Of a stretch of 64,000 nucleotides of DNA, positions 12,710 through 25,400 are shown in pieces. This stretch comes from Grammothele lineata (taxonomy: Eukaryota > Basidiomycota > Agaricomycetes > Polyporales > Polyporaceae), in assembly GCA_002150815.3 (NCBI GenBank), contig NDFF03000007.1, forward strand, positions 62,001 through 126,000, written 5' to 3'. Position 1 is the first letter of the stretch. Every line of letters begins with the position of its first letter. The notes beneath the pieces were generated by a model. That model ran no database searches. It was not told the origin of the DNA and saw nothing but the letters and a program-made list of their open reading frames with translations. The position numbers and the translations under genes are program-made.

Positions 12710-12972
12710 GCTGAAGTGCTAATGCGGAGATGGCGTGGCGGTGCTGCGACGGAGCGCGCTGCCGGGGCGCGTGGTGGTTCCTGGCGATTTCAAGCCTCGA
12801 TGGCGCGCCCTCTTCGCGACTCGTCACTACTTCCTCCGCGCGTGGGACGCGTGCAGCTCGACAAGTAGTCGGTGCTGCTGGAAAGGGGGCGCGCGCGGCG
12901 CTGGCTTGTCCTGCAACGCCAAGCGTGAGAAGGCCTCGTGGCAAGAGCACAAGGGCGCACGTCAGAGTGCGT
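12710..12972 (+). pseudogene. Decayed fourth MYND finger copy
   Basis: The DNA around 12713-12760 aligns to the finger-coding region of copy 3: the codons for KCECGDG appear as KC-stop-CGDG (tgctaatgcggagatggc), and the gcggtgctg that follows is also shared. The end (about 12925-12972) still reads KREKASWQEHKGARQSA, resembling ECQSKHWEKHKSEC but with the cysteines lost. A stop replaces the Glu codon, about 18 nt are missing after GDG, and the middle is out of frame. Nothing of the N-terminal two thirds is left. This is a truncated relic of the tandem array rather than a gene. Confidence 0.6.
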
Positions 12973-13281
12973 AACTGGTGCGTAAGCGCGAGCAATGGCT
13001 ACGACGGATATGACTGAAATATTACCCTCCAAGGTCAACGGACGCTATAGATTGCAGACGTGAGGAGGACGTTGGACGTTGGACGCTGAAACGTTCATGA
13101 AGCAGTGCCACGCGACCGATCAGGCTTGGCAGACCCTTCCAGGCCGTGGACCGGTGGGGCCGATCTTAGATCGCGGATGGAATTTGTACTACAAATCCTT
13201 TTCACCGCTCTCTTGCCCCAAACCTTCTGACGCTCTTCCTCTCTTCCCCCTTCCTCTTCAGCCGTTGGGCCACTCTTGAAA

Positions 13282-15101
13282 ATGGTTGGTGCTGACGCGA
13301 CCACATTGGCCACTTGTTTGCTCGATACCCTCCAGCGCGACCAATATCACCTTAGGTGAGTGAAGTTTCCGGTACTCGACCATATAGGGGCTCATGTGAG
13401 AGGCTCGCGCACAGTTCAGAGAAAGTACGTACGCTAAATGCTGCTGGTAGAGGTTGTGACTGACATGAAAACATGTAGCTCAAAATTTTGGAAGACACCG
13501 TCACCGCTGTCCTGTCCTTACTCCGTAACGGTCTCAATGCCTATGCCCCTATACATTCGCTCCCGGTCGAGATCCTCTGCCTTATCTTCCAGCACGCACT
13601 TCCCTCGGAAAATAGCGATATAATTCACAGTGGTTGCAAGAACGACCGACCGACCGCTCACCTCCGTGCTTGCCTCGCCCTGACCGCCGTTTGCCAGAAA
13701 TGGCGAAAGGTTGCAACTGACATGCCGTCGCTTTGGACCGTTATTCATATCCCAAGTCCCTCCACGTCCACGTTAGCCGAAAGGTCAAAGCATATGCCCC
13801 TTCAAGTTTCTGCGACGTACTCTCCGGGTTTTTCTACCGGAGAAGTTCTCGCACCTCACGCAGAGAGAATCCGGGACCTCGTCGTCAGCGTGCCCGTCAC
13901 CCATAGCGCGTCTATCCCATCCTCGTCTAACCCCCTGTTTGCCTTCGATCCGCACAATCTCGAGCTCCTCTCCGTCACCACCTCCTGCCGGTCCTTCGAA
14001 GACAGCCGCCCGACGCTCGACTTCGACGCACCCTCCCGACTTTTCTCCGGCGAGACACCGAACGTACGGCGGCTCATCCTCCACAACACATGCTGGGTCC
14101 CCGCAGTGCCGTGCGCACAACTGACACACCTCCACCTCGAAAAGGGGCCACCGACACCCCTTCTCCCCCTCCTCGCCTTCCTCGCGCGCTGCCCAGGCCT
14201 CACCCACCTCGCCATCATCGACGTCTACCTCGCTCTCGCGGCAGCCGTACCCGCGGACCACGCCGTCACCTTACCCGCTCTCCGCGTGCTGGACTTGGGG
14301 ATCAATCAAGCGATGCTATCGATGCGCCGCCTGCTCCAGTACTTCGTGCTCCCTGAGGCTGGGGTGCGGATGCGGGTGAGCGGACCGTACGCGCTGCGTG
14401 CGATGGGCGGACTGCACCCGTTCCCCGCGCTTCCCTTCGCGACCGGCTTTACCAGGCTCATGATCGAGGGCGGCCCGGGGAGGCTGGTAGTGCACGCGTC
14501 TGGGCCTGCACGCGCCACTGGTGACAAGGGGGCCGGGTCTGCGATGCTGCTCGACCTGTCCGAGTACCGCCCGGCGGACCAGAAGCAGGCCGTCGCGGTG
14601 GTGCGCGAGATGGTCTCGTTGGAGGACATCGTGGAGTGGACGTACCGCGGGCCAGCGCAGTTCGACGGTGTTGCGGCCGCGCTGGTCCAGACACTGAACT
14701 CGATGCGGCCGCACGCTTTCAAGACATTCGTGTACGTCGACGCACCCGCGAGGTGGGGAGCAGGAGGGGTGGTCGGGAGTAGGGCCGGTACGCCGGTTCC
14801 CGAAACGCCACGGTGGGCGCCTGCGTACGTCGCCGCGCGGGTGGATAGCGTCGAGGAGGTGCAGGTGTGGTCCGCCGAACCTCGCATCCTGGAGGGGTTG
14901 AGCGCGGAGGGCGTTTCGAAGTCTCTGAGGAGGGTGGCATTCCACTACACCGGTGAGAGAAGGGCGGAGGACATGGATGACGTCGTACGGGATCTGCGTG
15001 CTCGGATGTCGGGTGTGGACATAAGCTTGGACTTTGGAGGTGCGGATGAGGTAAAAAGATGGGTTGACTCGTGCTCCGCGGACGATTTGTTCGACTGGTA
15101 G
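13282..15101 (+). CDS. F-box protein, copy 1
   Basis: Likely substrate receptor of an SCF-type ubiquitin ligase. Proposed exons are 13282-13355 (74 nt), 13415-13424 (10 nt) and 13479-15101, giving about 568 residues with introns of 59 and 54 nt. The pattern is supported by two paralogues with the same 74-nt and 10-nt exons. The N-terminus is MVGADATTLATCLLDTLQRD. The F-box follows as HSLPVEILCLIFQHALPSEN and continues through CLALTAVCQKWRKVATDMPSLW. The rest is Leu-rich with repeating LTHLHLE and LTHLAIIDVYL segments, compatible with leucine-rich-repeat-like substrate binding. It is convergent with copy 2 and more diverged from copies 2 and 3 than they are from each other. The target is unknown. 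Confidence 0.78.
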
Positions 15102-15302
15102 GGATCATGTCACTTCATACTTGGCTCTTAGACACTACAGCATCTAATATGTAAAACATGGCCGCATGCATAATCACGTACTCGCTTCGCTTCAAGTTTC
15201 TCAGAACCTACTAGGAGAAATGCGCGTAGTCCCCCACGACATCTTAGGAATCAATCAGTATAGGATGAGGGAGCGTAACGCAAGACGAACTCACAGACGA
15301 GA

Positions 15303-17062
15303 CTAATCGAACCCATTCCCGTCGTCCATCCCATCGATCCCGGGGATGAAAAGCCGACAAGCGGATTCGCCCATCCCGCTAACGGACAGTTGTGGCCATT
15401 GCTGCTGCAGCTGTTCCATCTCATCCCGTGCCCCTCCGTCCGCAGTCTCTCCCGTGTGATGAAACGCGACGCGCTCGAGAGTCCCAATCGCACCGCCGAG
15501 GGTTCCTATGAACTTCGCATGAAGCGACCACACGCCTAGCTCGCGCAACACACCATGCCGCTCCGTGAGGGACTTGACGATTCCCCCTACAGCGTGTGCA
15601 AAATTCTGAGAGGACGGAAACAGCGCGTTCTCGTCGACTATACGAAGCGTGTGGAGATGTGGTAGGTCCGCCTCGCGCAGGAGTTTGGCGAAGAGCGGGC
15701 CTTGGTCCGAGAACCGGCCCGTTCGGTACGTCGCGCGCTTGAGTTCCGCGAAACGCATGAGCGCGTACAGAACGGGGAGTACGGTCGACTCCGCACGCGT
15801 GCCTCTGGATAGATGGAACTGGAGGCGGAGACTGCCCGTCCCTGGAGCGCCGGAGAGGGAGATAGTTGCAGAGCTGACGGCGCTGTCGATGGCGATCTCG
15901 GAGCACGCAAGGACAAAAGGGAGCGTGGGGAAGGGATGGAGCTCAGCGAGGTCCATGAGCAACTTTGACGAGCCTGAAATGTGCATTGAAACTGTGGGAG
16001 GGAAGATGACGTGTCGAATGCAGTCACTGAACTTGAGGGCGTAGGCGTAGCTCGCGACTTGGACTTTACAAATTTTCAGATACGGGAGCTCCACAGTGCG
16101 ATTCGATTGCACGACGACGCCTACTGGAGCTGACATGTTGATATGGTCCAAGACAAGATGCTCGAGCGAAGAGCACCACGAAAGAAGGTCGAGGAAACCA
16201 TCGAAGTTCAGCAGCCGGACGTTTTCGAGATGGAGATGCGTGAGCTGAGGATATGGAACACTGGGGATCCACGGGACTTCCCGTAAAACGAGAACCTGGA
16301 GCAACGACAAGCTTTCCTGTGGCGCAATGGCAGTCTGCCTGTGTACGTGCACGATGGGGCGATATTCGGGGAAGCGACTTGGACCCATCATTGTGAGGCA
16401 TTCTAGGCGCGGCAAGGAGAAAGATAGCGGTCTCTCCCTGTCGTTGACTTTGATGAAGAGATCGCGGATACGAGAGGCGTAGAGGGGGAAAGATGCGCTC
16501 GGGGGCCCTATGTCTTCTAGCAGGACGTTAAGCGGCATCTCACGCGACCGGAGCAAAAACTCTTCCAGCATTTTACTCTTGGAGTCGTCGACCGTGGTCC
16601 ACAAGGATGGGATACTGAGGGCGACACTTCGCCATCGCCGGCAAACCAGGCTGATCCGCAGACGGTCGACCATGAGAGAGGAATGGTTCGGCGGCTCGAA
16701 ACCCTTGCAATTACTACCGGTACTTCGCCATCGGACGGCGTAGCGGAAAATGAGCTCGAAAATCTCCACGGGAAAGGTATTCATCTGAGAGCTGCGCTCG
16801 TTGATAGTCTCTTTGACGAAGGACAGGGTCTGAGAGAGGGTGCTCTCGAGCGTGGTGAGCTGAGTGCGTTAGGTGAGGACCACGAATTGTGCAAACAACG
16901 TTTCTGCTCATACTCACGTCATCGAGACTGCCAACGTCCAAGTTGTCAGCGCTGATGTCGCCGTTCGACGGACATTCACAAGACTGACCTAAGCCTGGCG
17001 TGTACTTGGGTGAATTTGGCGAGCAATTCGCTCGCAGATTGAAGCATGTCTTGATCGTCCAT
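15303..17062 (-). CDS. F-box protein, copy 2
   Basis: Reverse-strand exons in transcript order are 17062-16989 (74 nt), 16927-16918 (10 nt) and 16859-15303, giving about 546 residues; introns are 61 and 58 nt. The start reads MDDQDMLQSASELLAKFTQ, the microexon adds Ser-Leu-Asp-Asp, and exon 3 begins LTTLESTLSQTL. The F-box is NTFPVEIFELIFRYAV followed by ISLVCRRWRSVALSIPSLW. Downstream are Leu-rich segments (YPQLTHLHLENVRLLNF, SSLEHLVLDHI). Stop TAG at 15303-15305. An in-frame ATG farther upstream (17215) exists, but the paralogues support 17062. Predicted SCF substrate adaptor; the partner is unknown. Its closest relative is copy 3 at 27847-32023. Confidence 0.82.
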
Positions 17063-18203
17063 GGCTTGCACCCTATTAACAGCGGAGTTGAAAAGTCTTC
17101 TATCACGAAGGGGCTTCACTGGCGGACGAGGGCCAAGGAATAGGTTAACCCTTCCGTCACGTATCCATCGCTCTCGATTCGACCGCAGCGTTGTCGAGGG
17201 TCGTGGGAAGTTCAAGTGAGTTCTTCAACCGCAGGCCGCTGTCAAAACCATGTGGGAAGTACTGAAGGTAGCTTCCGTTGTGACCTACCGGGGTGAATTG
17301 AGTGGCACCAGTGTGGCACCTGGCCAGATGATGAGCTGCGCTGATAAACCTGCTCTTCCAGCGCGACGGCGCATGCGCCCGCTACGTGTCCGAGCAAGCG
17401 CCTTAGGCTTCGTTTGGTTTCAGAACTCTGACAACCTGACCGTTCTCTCTCCCATGACAGGTAGGAGGTGAGAAATCCACTTCGCACATTCAGTCAACTA
17501 GAGATACATTGAACGCACGGCAACGCAGCGCAGCGGAAATGAGAGAAAGTATGTAAGCGAACACGTACGTATGCATGTGTGTGCGTCGTGCGACGGCAGA
17601 GGCTGGACTAGAACGCGCGATCGATCGACAAAGCGAGAGGTAGAGGAACGAGATAAGACGAAGAGCGGAAAACACAGTCGACGTGCGCGTGGAGTCTTGT
17701 CGTGGAAAACGGAGAGTATGGTGGCAAGAATGCGGTGCGAGGTATCGACGTGAAGTAAAATCGTAAGGGAGAGACAAGAATGAACGGAGCAAAGGAATGT
17801 ATGAACATGAGGCGGTGACGCATACGGCCCGGACGCGGACCAAGAGAGGGTGGCGACAGCGATGGTATGTGTGGCATATGGTGTACATACATACACAGCG
17901 AGAAAACATGTCATGAAAACGTCTAGACTCGCGAGCAGCCCGTCGTTGGGGCCGCGGCTGTGCGCCGAGCAGCCACAGCCGACGGGCAGCCCGCGATGGC
18001 CTGCTCAAGGGAGGGCCCCGCGCGCCCTCCCGAGCACGGCGCGACCTCCTTCTGCGGCTGGGAGCGCCGTGCACATGTGCGACGCGCCGCTGCACGCTGA
18101 ACGCGAGCAGCGGCGGCGTACCGCGCTGGCACGGCGCGTGGAATCTCCTCCCGGAACAACGGCGGCCACCGCCGCCATCGTCCCGCTAGCACGCCCTACC
18201 CGC
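17063..18203. other. Intergenic between F-box copy 2 and the SKN7-type gene
   Basis: About 1.1 kb. It contains the upstream side of F-box copy 2 and the 3' side of the regulator gene. Open frames here are antisense shadows or low-complexity; no protein family recognised. Confidence 0.4.
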
Positions 18204-21200
18204 CTACTCGATGACCTCGAATCGGCTCCTCTTCGGATCCCGCCCGTCCTGCGCGCCGTCATCGAGCGCGCGCTTCGAGGACTCCCCCGAGCCGCCACCC
18301 GAGCCGGTGGCGCCCTCGAGGGAGCTGATGCCCGAGAAGCTCTCGCCGTTGACGAGGTTCTGGAGGATGAGCGTGTACTGCTCGTCCGTGAGGCCCATCC
18401 CCGCGAGCGGGTTGATCTTCCCGTCGTCATCGTCCGCGGCGAGCGAGAAGCCGAGGGGAAGCGCGCCCCCAGGGCCGCCGCCGAGGAGCTGCTGGTGCTG
18501 CACGGCGAGGGCGTTGTCGAAGGAGGGGTCGGAGAGGGGCGGGACGCCCACGGAGCGGGGGATGCGGGAGAGGGTCTGGATGACCTTGAGGTGCGTGAGG
18601 TGTTTCTCGAGCACTTGGAGGAGACCGTCCTTGGTGAAGGGTTTCGGCAGGTGGTCGTTCATGCCGGAGGAGTAGTACTTCATGATCTCGGCCGGCTTCG
18701 AGTTGCTCGTCATAGAAATGATGGGCGTCATGTGGTCGAACTGGCGGATGAGCGACGTCGCGGAGACGCCGTCCAGCTTCGGCATCACAATGTCCTGTGC
18801 ACGAACCCCAGTCAACACAAGCACATCACATACAAAACGACGAGACGCACCATAAGCACCAAATCGTACTTCTCCAAGTTCATCTTGTTCACCGCACCGA
18901 CCCCATCGACGGCAACATCGATCGTGCACCCAAAGATCTGCAAAAACTTGCTCGACACCTTCCTGCTCACCGCATCGTCGTCCACAAGCAACACCCTCGG
19001 CGGGACCGCCCACCCAGGCACGTACGTCGACCGCCGCACCCTGAGCGTCTGCGCGCTCGCCGGGCGCGCCATGCCCTCCCCCGCGCCCGCCGCGTTCAAG
19101 AACGACGTCGGCTGCACGCCCCCGACGCCCGCGCCCGTCGCAGCGGCGGTGGAGCCCTCGCCCTCCTCCTCCGGGTCCCCGCCCATGCCCTCCGGGGTGG
19201 GCATGACGACCTGGTTGAGGACCGAGGCGGGGTCGAACGCCCAGTTCCCGTTCGCGTCGTCGAGCGAGGAGCGGGGGAGGAGGTGCCCGACCGTGAAGAC
19301 TTGCAGGCCCTCGTGGTTGAGCGTGCTCGGGTCCACGGAGAGCCCGTACCGCGCCGCGTCCTCCATGAAGAGCGAGGGGTCGAAGGGCGCGTCGAGCGCG
19401 CCTTGCTGCGCCTGTGCTTGTGCCTGCGCCTGTGCTTGGGCTTGCGCCTGAGCCTGTGCTTGTGCCTGCGCTTGGGCTTGGGCTTGAGCCTGCGCCTGCA
19501 CCTGCTGCTCCCTCTCCCTCTCCCTCTCTCTCTGCTCCCGCTCGCGCTCCCTCGCGCGCCCCTTACCCGCGCCCGCACCAGCCCCGCCTGGACCGGCCTG
19601 GGCCGCGTTCTGGGCGAGGTCCGCGGGCGTGGGGCGCATGCGCGACAGCTCCTCGATGCGCGCGAGCGCGTCCTGCCTGCTCATCGGCCGCGCGGGCGCG
19701 TCCACCCCGCCCGCGCCCGGCATCAGCCCCGCCGCGGCAGCGAGGATCGTCGACGCGCGCGAGCCCCCGTTCCCCCCTCCCCCTCCCCCTCCCCCGTTGC
19801 CTGCCCCTCCTCCATTCGCTCCCCCGTTAGCCGAGCCGGAACCGGACGCCTGAGCCTGCGCGGACGACCCCGAGGAGCCCGCGGGCCCAAACGTCATCCC
19901 CGCAACCTCCGCCCGCCGCGAGATCTCGTTCATCTGCGCGAGCGACGCCCGCGCGATGTCCCCGTCAGGGTACGCGCCCATCATCCGCTGCGCCTCCGTC
20001 GCAGGCAGGAACGGGTTCGGGTCCGGGGCCGCGAACGGCCCGCCCGCTCCCCCTGCGCCGGGGGGCGGGTTCGAGACTTGTTCGGTCTTGAGCTTGCCTA
20101 GATCATGGAAGGGCCGGGGGACCAGGGGCGAAGGGACAGAGGGTCGAGGCCGAGAGCGGGAGGGCGCGGGGTGCGGGGAGATCCGGGACGCAGCGGGCGC
20201 GGGCAAGGGCGCGGCCACCATGGGCGCGGAGGCGGGGCGAGACCGTGGGGCGGTCGAGGCGGGGCGGCGGAGGCATTTTGAGTTTTTCAGGTTCGGGTTC
20301 GGTTTTCGGGTTCGTTGATTTTCAGGGGGCGGATTGGCGGATTGATTCGGTCGTGCGGACGGGTCGGTTGTTGTGGCGATTGGAGAGAGCGAGATCGAGA
20401 AGAACGCGTCCGTGGGATTTTGAGAGAGCGAGACGAGAACATGCGAAAAAAAGAAAGCAAATAGTACACATTAGCGCTGCTGCTGCGATCGCGGGGAGAG
20501 AGAGATGCGGAAGAGGAGAGGAGAGGGGAGGAGAGGTGGGGAATAGGAAGAGGGGAGGGAGAGGGTAATCGTGGCACTACGAAGAGACAGCCCCACCATT
20601 CTCCAGCTGCAAAAAGTACTGAATCAGATTCTGCATGAGCCCGTCCTGCTGCGCCATGTTCCTCTGGAAGTTGACCATCTCCGCGAGCACGTTCTGGTAG
20701 TTGGTCTCGAGCGAGCGGATGTGCGCCGCCATCTCGTCCTGGTCGCGGCTCATGCGCTCGATTTGCGCCGACAGCTGCTCGACCGTCGCGCCTGATGAGG
20801 GCGAGGGCGAGGCGGCTCCGCCGCGCCCGCCGCCTGTCGACTTGCGCGCGGCGGGGACTTTACGCTTGATGTTCTCGAGCGCGTCTCGTCGGTCGGCGTG
20901 GAAGTCCGGATGCCGGAATGTCCAACTCTACGGTAGGCATAGCAGTCAGTATATTGTCCGTGCATCGTAGAAGTTCAGAGGCAGATGATCGCGCGGGGAA
21001 AGGGCAACGCGCGGTCGCGGGGCGGTCGCCAAGGAGAAGGCGTGTGTAACTAACTAACTGCGACTACTGTGCGTGCGCACACGAGTTCGCGTTCTGTGGG
21101 GGTGTGGCACGGCGTATTCTCACAAGTACATGTGCGCGTCCTGCCGTCCTTTCCAGCAGCAGCCCCTCACTCGACGAGAGGCTGCGCAATAAGTCACTCT

Positions 21201-22419
21201 AGCACTCCAGGACGAAGCGCACAATCTGACTGCTCCCGCCGCTCGCAGAAGCAACCCCGAGAAGGGACCCCCTTGCACGCATCGCGTCTTGAGGCGGACG
21301 CGGCCGCCACGCTTCACACCGTCGAAACCACCACCCAGGAAACTCCGTCTCCCACGCGCCCCCTTCCTCCTCGCCGCGGAGCCCGCTCGCCCCGCTAGAA
21401 GATACCCCCAACCCCTTCCGCCCACTAACCACCGCGGTGCGCGAGGGAACGCGTCGAAGCCACCGCACCGCGCATACAGCCAGCCGTATAGCAGGCGCGC
21501 GCCAGACCGTACGTGGCCCGACTCGGCGAAGCTGAAAATACACGCCCTCTCCGACCGGCCCGATCATGCGAGGCCCACGCCACGCCACGCCTCGCACCCG
21601 AATAAAAAGAGGCAAAGAGGGGAAAGGAGCAGCTACTCACGTGCTCGCCAAACTGGTTATCGTCCGTGTTCTTTACCTGCGGACCGCGCATAGGGGGCTC
21701 GGTGAGCATGCGCGGATAAGAGAAGCAGGGAAGAGAAGGGACGCACTTTGTGGAAGTCGTACTTGTTGAGCTGGCGGACGAAGGAGGCGAAGTTGGAGTG
21801 CTTGAACATGCGGGGGAGGATGGACTTTGTGAACTCGTTCATGTCCTTGACGACGAAGCAGTCGCCGTGTGGCCCCCAGGCGACGACATCTGCGAAGGAG
21901 GTGTCTTCGAGCATCCTAATCGGGCGGAGAAGCACGATTGGATGTGCATTAGCCACGGGCGATGGCAGACTGAAAATCAAAATCGGGGACGCACTTGTAC
22001 AACTTCTTGACAAAATCTGACGTGGAGGGCATCGAGTCTTCGGACTCGTGCTTGACGGGGGTGGCATGGTGGTCGTGAGAGGCGTCGCGGGCCATGTCGC
22101 GGTCTGAATGGCGTGGAGAAGATTCGGAGAGGCGGCGGACGGATGAGAGGTCCTCGCGGGATGAGGAGGCGCGCTGATTGGACCAGGGGAGGGTAGAGGA
22201 GGCGGATAGGGTCGGGCCGGAGAGAGGCGAGACGGTAGAGGAGAGCGATGGATGAGTGTACGTCGGCGGGGGGTAGCGCGACGATGTGGGTAACTGGGAG
22301 ATGGGGGGGAGCGTGTTTGTGCGGGGGAAGGAGTTGAGGTGGAGTTGTGAGGGCGGGGGAAGGGTGGAGGAGGGGAAGAGCTGTCGCTGGAGCGGCGGGT
22401 ACTGGGACGAGTTGTCCAT
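18204..22419 (-). CDS. SKN7: SKN7/Prr1-type transcription factor: HSF DNA-binding domain plus response-regulator receiver
   Basis: Two-component output regulator of oxidative and osmotic stress genes, acting in the nucleus. Exons in transcript order: 22419-21995, 21915-21747, 21676-21641, 20927-20597, 20097-18851, 18794-18204; phases agree and give about 932 residues. The HSF domain starts FVKKLYKMLEDTSFADVV and includes SNFASFVRQLNKYDFHKV and the exon-4 start SWTFRHPDFHADRRDALE. A heptad-like coiled coil follows (VEQLSAQIERMSRDQDEM). The middle is Gly/Ala/Gln-rich with an Arg-Glu run and about 15 Ala-Gln dipeptides. The receiver has the acidic VLLVDDDAVSRK, phosphoacceptor Asp in DIVMPKLDG, Ser/Thr in ISMTSNS, and Lys in LPKPF. 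A KRSRFEVIE tail ends it. Introns of 713 and 499 nt are exceptional here. An apparent stop after LQLENGGAVSS lies inside the second long intron. Confidence 0.92.
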
Positions 22420-25400
22420 CTGTTATGAGGGGTTTGAGGAGGAGGTCAACCTGTGGCCGTCCTCAAGATATCCGTCGCAGCGTCGTCCCCGCTCCGGCCT
22501 CCCTATTCCCTCCCTCTCTCCGGCCCGCGTCCCAATCGGGACGCCGTTTCGGCCCGTTATGGCATCCCATCAGGCCTTTCCCGCCCGGTTTATGGCTCCG
22601 CGCCCCGCATTTTTCGCAGAGGCGCCCTTATAATTCGTCCTCGGCATCCCCAGCCGCTGTCACAAACCCCCACGGCGCTTGCTGCTCTCCAGAGGGCCAA
22701 AACCCGCTGCCAACGCCCGCCAACTCGCCCAACGCCTCTCTGGACCTCCGCGAACGCCCGAGCGCCCTCACTGACACGGTGGGTGGTTCGAACGGGCCTA
22801 GACCCTCACGCGGTGTTGAGTTCTGGAAGGGGAAACGGCCTGGACCGAGGTCTGGACCGTCGCAGTCTAACACCAAGGCACCGACGCTTCACACGATAAT
22901 TCCTCGAGCGTCTGTCCCGTTCCCCGCGCCTCCTCGGCCTTCAAGCCGCCGCCGCGCCGCACGGACCCGCCGTCCGGCCACGCTGGCTCCGTCCGTTATC
23001 GATCTCCGGGTCTACCCGAGCCCCACAAGCCTCTTTGACACCCACCGCCGAGTCGCGATGGGCTTTGTGTTCGCTGCAGCGCCAGGGCGCGGCGCACAGA
23101 GAGCGACGTCCGAGGACGTGTCGGGAGAAAGAAGACTGGGATCTGTTCGACATCAGGCGTCGTCTCTCATCGCGCGGGCGCAAGAGGCGACGGGCGGGGG
23201 TCTGCCTGGGCCGAGGCTCCAGACCCGTCGATCCAGGCCGGTCTTCCCCGCCCCCCGCCGCCCAGCGCCCAGCGCCTCCCGCGGCCGCTCCCAGCCGAGT
23301 TCCAAATTCGCGTTCAGTTGCCACATTGCCACAACGCCAGCCAAAAAGTGGCGAGACTTCGCGGAAGCCATCACGAATATTGGGGTTAGGCGGGTCAGAC
23401 AGACCCTCGTCGCCTTCGCACGTCGTTCACGCTCTCAGGTGCCCGCTGTCGCTGCAAAGTACTAACTGTTCATCATCTCTTGGAATTCGTCCATCCTCGC
23501 TCCCAGGGCCTGCCGCCCCGCCCAGGCCCGTCTGCCTCCCAGGGAAGCCAGCATCCGGGACGACATCCCCGCCCTAGGAGCTCTCGGAAAACACTTGGGA
23601 GCACACACAGACCGCTCTCGAACTCCTCGCGCCGTGATACCAACCGCCAACCCGGTGCACCGCCCTGCCCCTCAACGCGCCCCGGGGCGTCCCTATGAAC
23701 CGTACCAATGTACGTTACCTTCTGTTACCTTCTACAGGGCTCTCTACGAGTCGTACTCAATGGATTGTGTGCCTCCCTGTGCCTCCCCGCGCACAGAAAT
23801 AGGGCCCCTGCGTCAACGCGTCATCCCTTTACGCTCTCCGACCGCGGCGGTCCTTGATGTTGACACGACCGGGGCACGTCGACGTCATCTCCGCCTGCGC
23901 CTGCGACGCGAACCTACGGTCTCTTGACCGGAGCGCACGCATCTGTCGGCCCTGACCTCCTGAGTTACCGGCGCGCGCGATGCGCAGCTTATCCCCGTGG
24001 GCCGTCAGCAGAGTTTGCGGTGCGGAGGGTAGGGGACGGGGATGGGAGAGGAAGGTTCTCGATAGACCCCGTCGGCAGCGAGGTTCGACTGCGGGCCCGA
24101 GAAGAGAGTTCGCCCTTCACGACGCGAGCGCATCGGAGAGACTTAGAGAGGAAGCACGCGTTGTCCCCGGTAAGGTGTCTCGTATACATAATCTTTGTTC
24201 CTCTTCTAATCCTACCTACGTCTCGAAGGACAGATTTGGACACGCCGCCGTACTTAGAACCTGGCAACCCGTCGTCAAGACTCAGGGCCTGACGGAATTA
24301 ATCTCAGAAGTTCGTATGCACCAGCCACAGCGCCACAACGCCGACACGTCTTACGAACTTGGTACCGCCGGCAATACCAGGGTCCACGGCCTAGTTCCCA
24401 AGTAACCCCAGCCGCGGCGAGCCCATGTCCGCAACTCGGCTCCTGCATCTCTCATCTTTCATTATCTCAGCCACCTCCACATCCCACATTCCACATTCGA
24501 CCCGTCACTCTACGAGACGTCCGCCCCAATATCTAAACATACCAATGATCAAGCCTCACGTACCACACAGCGCCGGCCCTGCCCTCGCCCTCACACCGCG
24601 CCGCCCTAGCATATAGTAAGTGCATCAGTAGTAGTGCCCAGGCTCGCACAAGGCACCCAGTGCATCAAGCTGCGGCTCCGAGCGAACGGCGGACGTAGGG
24701 TCCGCACAGTGCGCACCGAATCCGCGTAGGCGGCCTCGGAGCCGCGCGTTCCTCCCGCCAGGGGTTGTCTTTGTTCTGAGTCAAGAAACGAGGAATGTTG
24801 AACGAACACAGGCGCGCTCTCCCCGGTCCCCTGGCCTCAAGCGCGAAGTCCTTGCGGGAACCCACCGGGTACGTACGTACGTCGGTCACCGCGGTGCGCT
24901 CGCTGAGATTCTAGGGGCCTCGATCGTCGATCGACAGCTATGTCCGCCCCATATCAGACTCGTATGTTATATAGCCGATTGATCGCCGGTCCGATGCCAC
25001 TGGGCAGGCAGACAGGCAGCTGCCCAGCCCATAGTCCACGGCAGCTCGAGTGCCACCCCTTTCGTTCGCTAGACTATGAAAGCTTGAAACTTGAATAAGG
25101 ACGACGTGCTAACATCCGGAAGCGCGTAGCGTCCGTCCGCGGACGTTAATATTCTGGGAGGCGGGCCGTGCAGCACCTCGAGCGGAGTCCGAGTCTGAGG
25201 ATGAAGCCGTGACTTGTGTACGCGTACGCCTTCAACTTCGTTATAGGATTACGCATCCGCCGGGGGCCCCGATAATTAATGCTTATAATCCGTGGAAGGG
25301 TACGTTGCGGCGCCTCGTCGTGCGTCCTTCTCCGAGTCGCGGGGGCGCATAGGTTGCGGTTGCACGAACGCGCTAAGCAAGCAGTGGCTTACTGGGCAAG

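Noticed and set aside
17850..19451. 533-codon plus-strand frame over the regulator gene
   Set aside because: Antisense of the receiver and linker exons; its Ala/Arg/Glu-rich content arises from GC-rich codons, and the minus strand has the HSF/receiver motifs.
20098..20221. Met at 20221 as start of a separate receiver protein
   Set aside because: It lies inside the 499-nt intron. Joining AATG at 20597 to GC at 20097 restores LENGKLKTEQ in phase, as expected for one Skn7-type protein.
20571..20596. HSF protein ending at LQLENGGAVSS-stop as an independent gene
   Set aside because: The stop follows a good donor (gtgggg) and would separate domains that occur together in the family; kept only as a possible retained-intron form.
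22790..22815. tRNA-like gttcgaac
   Set aside because: No T-arm stem, acceptor stem or anticodon arm can be built around it.
22347..23465. 372-codon plus-strand frame
   Set aside because: Arg/Pro/Ser-rich, no domain, no paralogue and no splice signals; typical of chance frames in GC-rich DNA.
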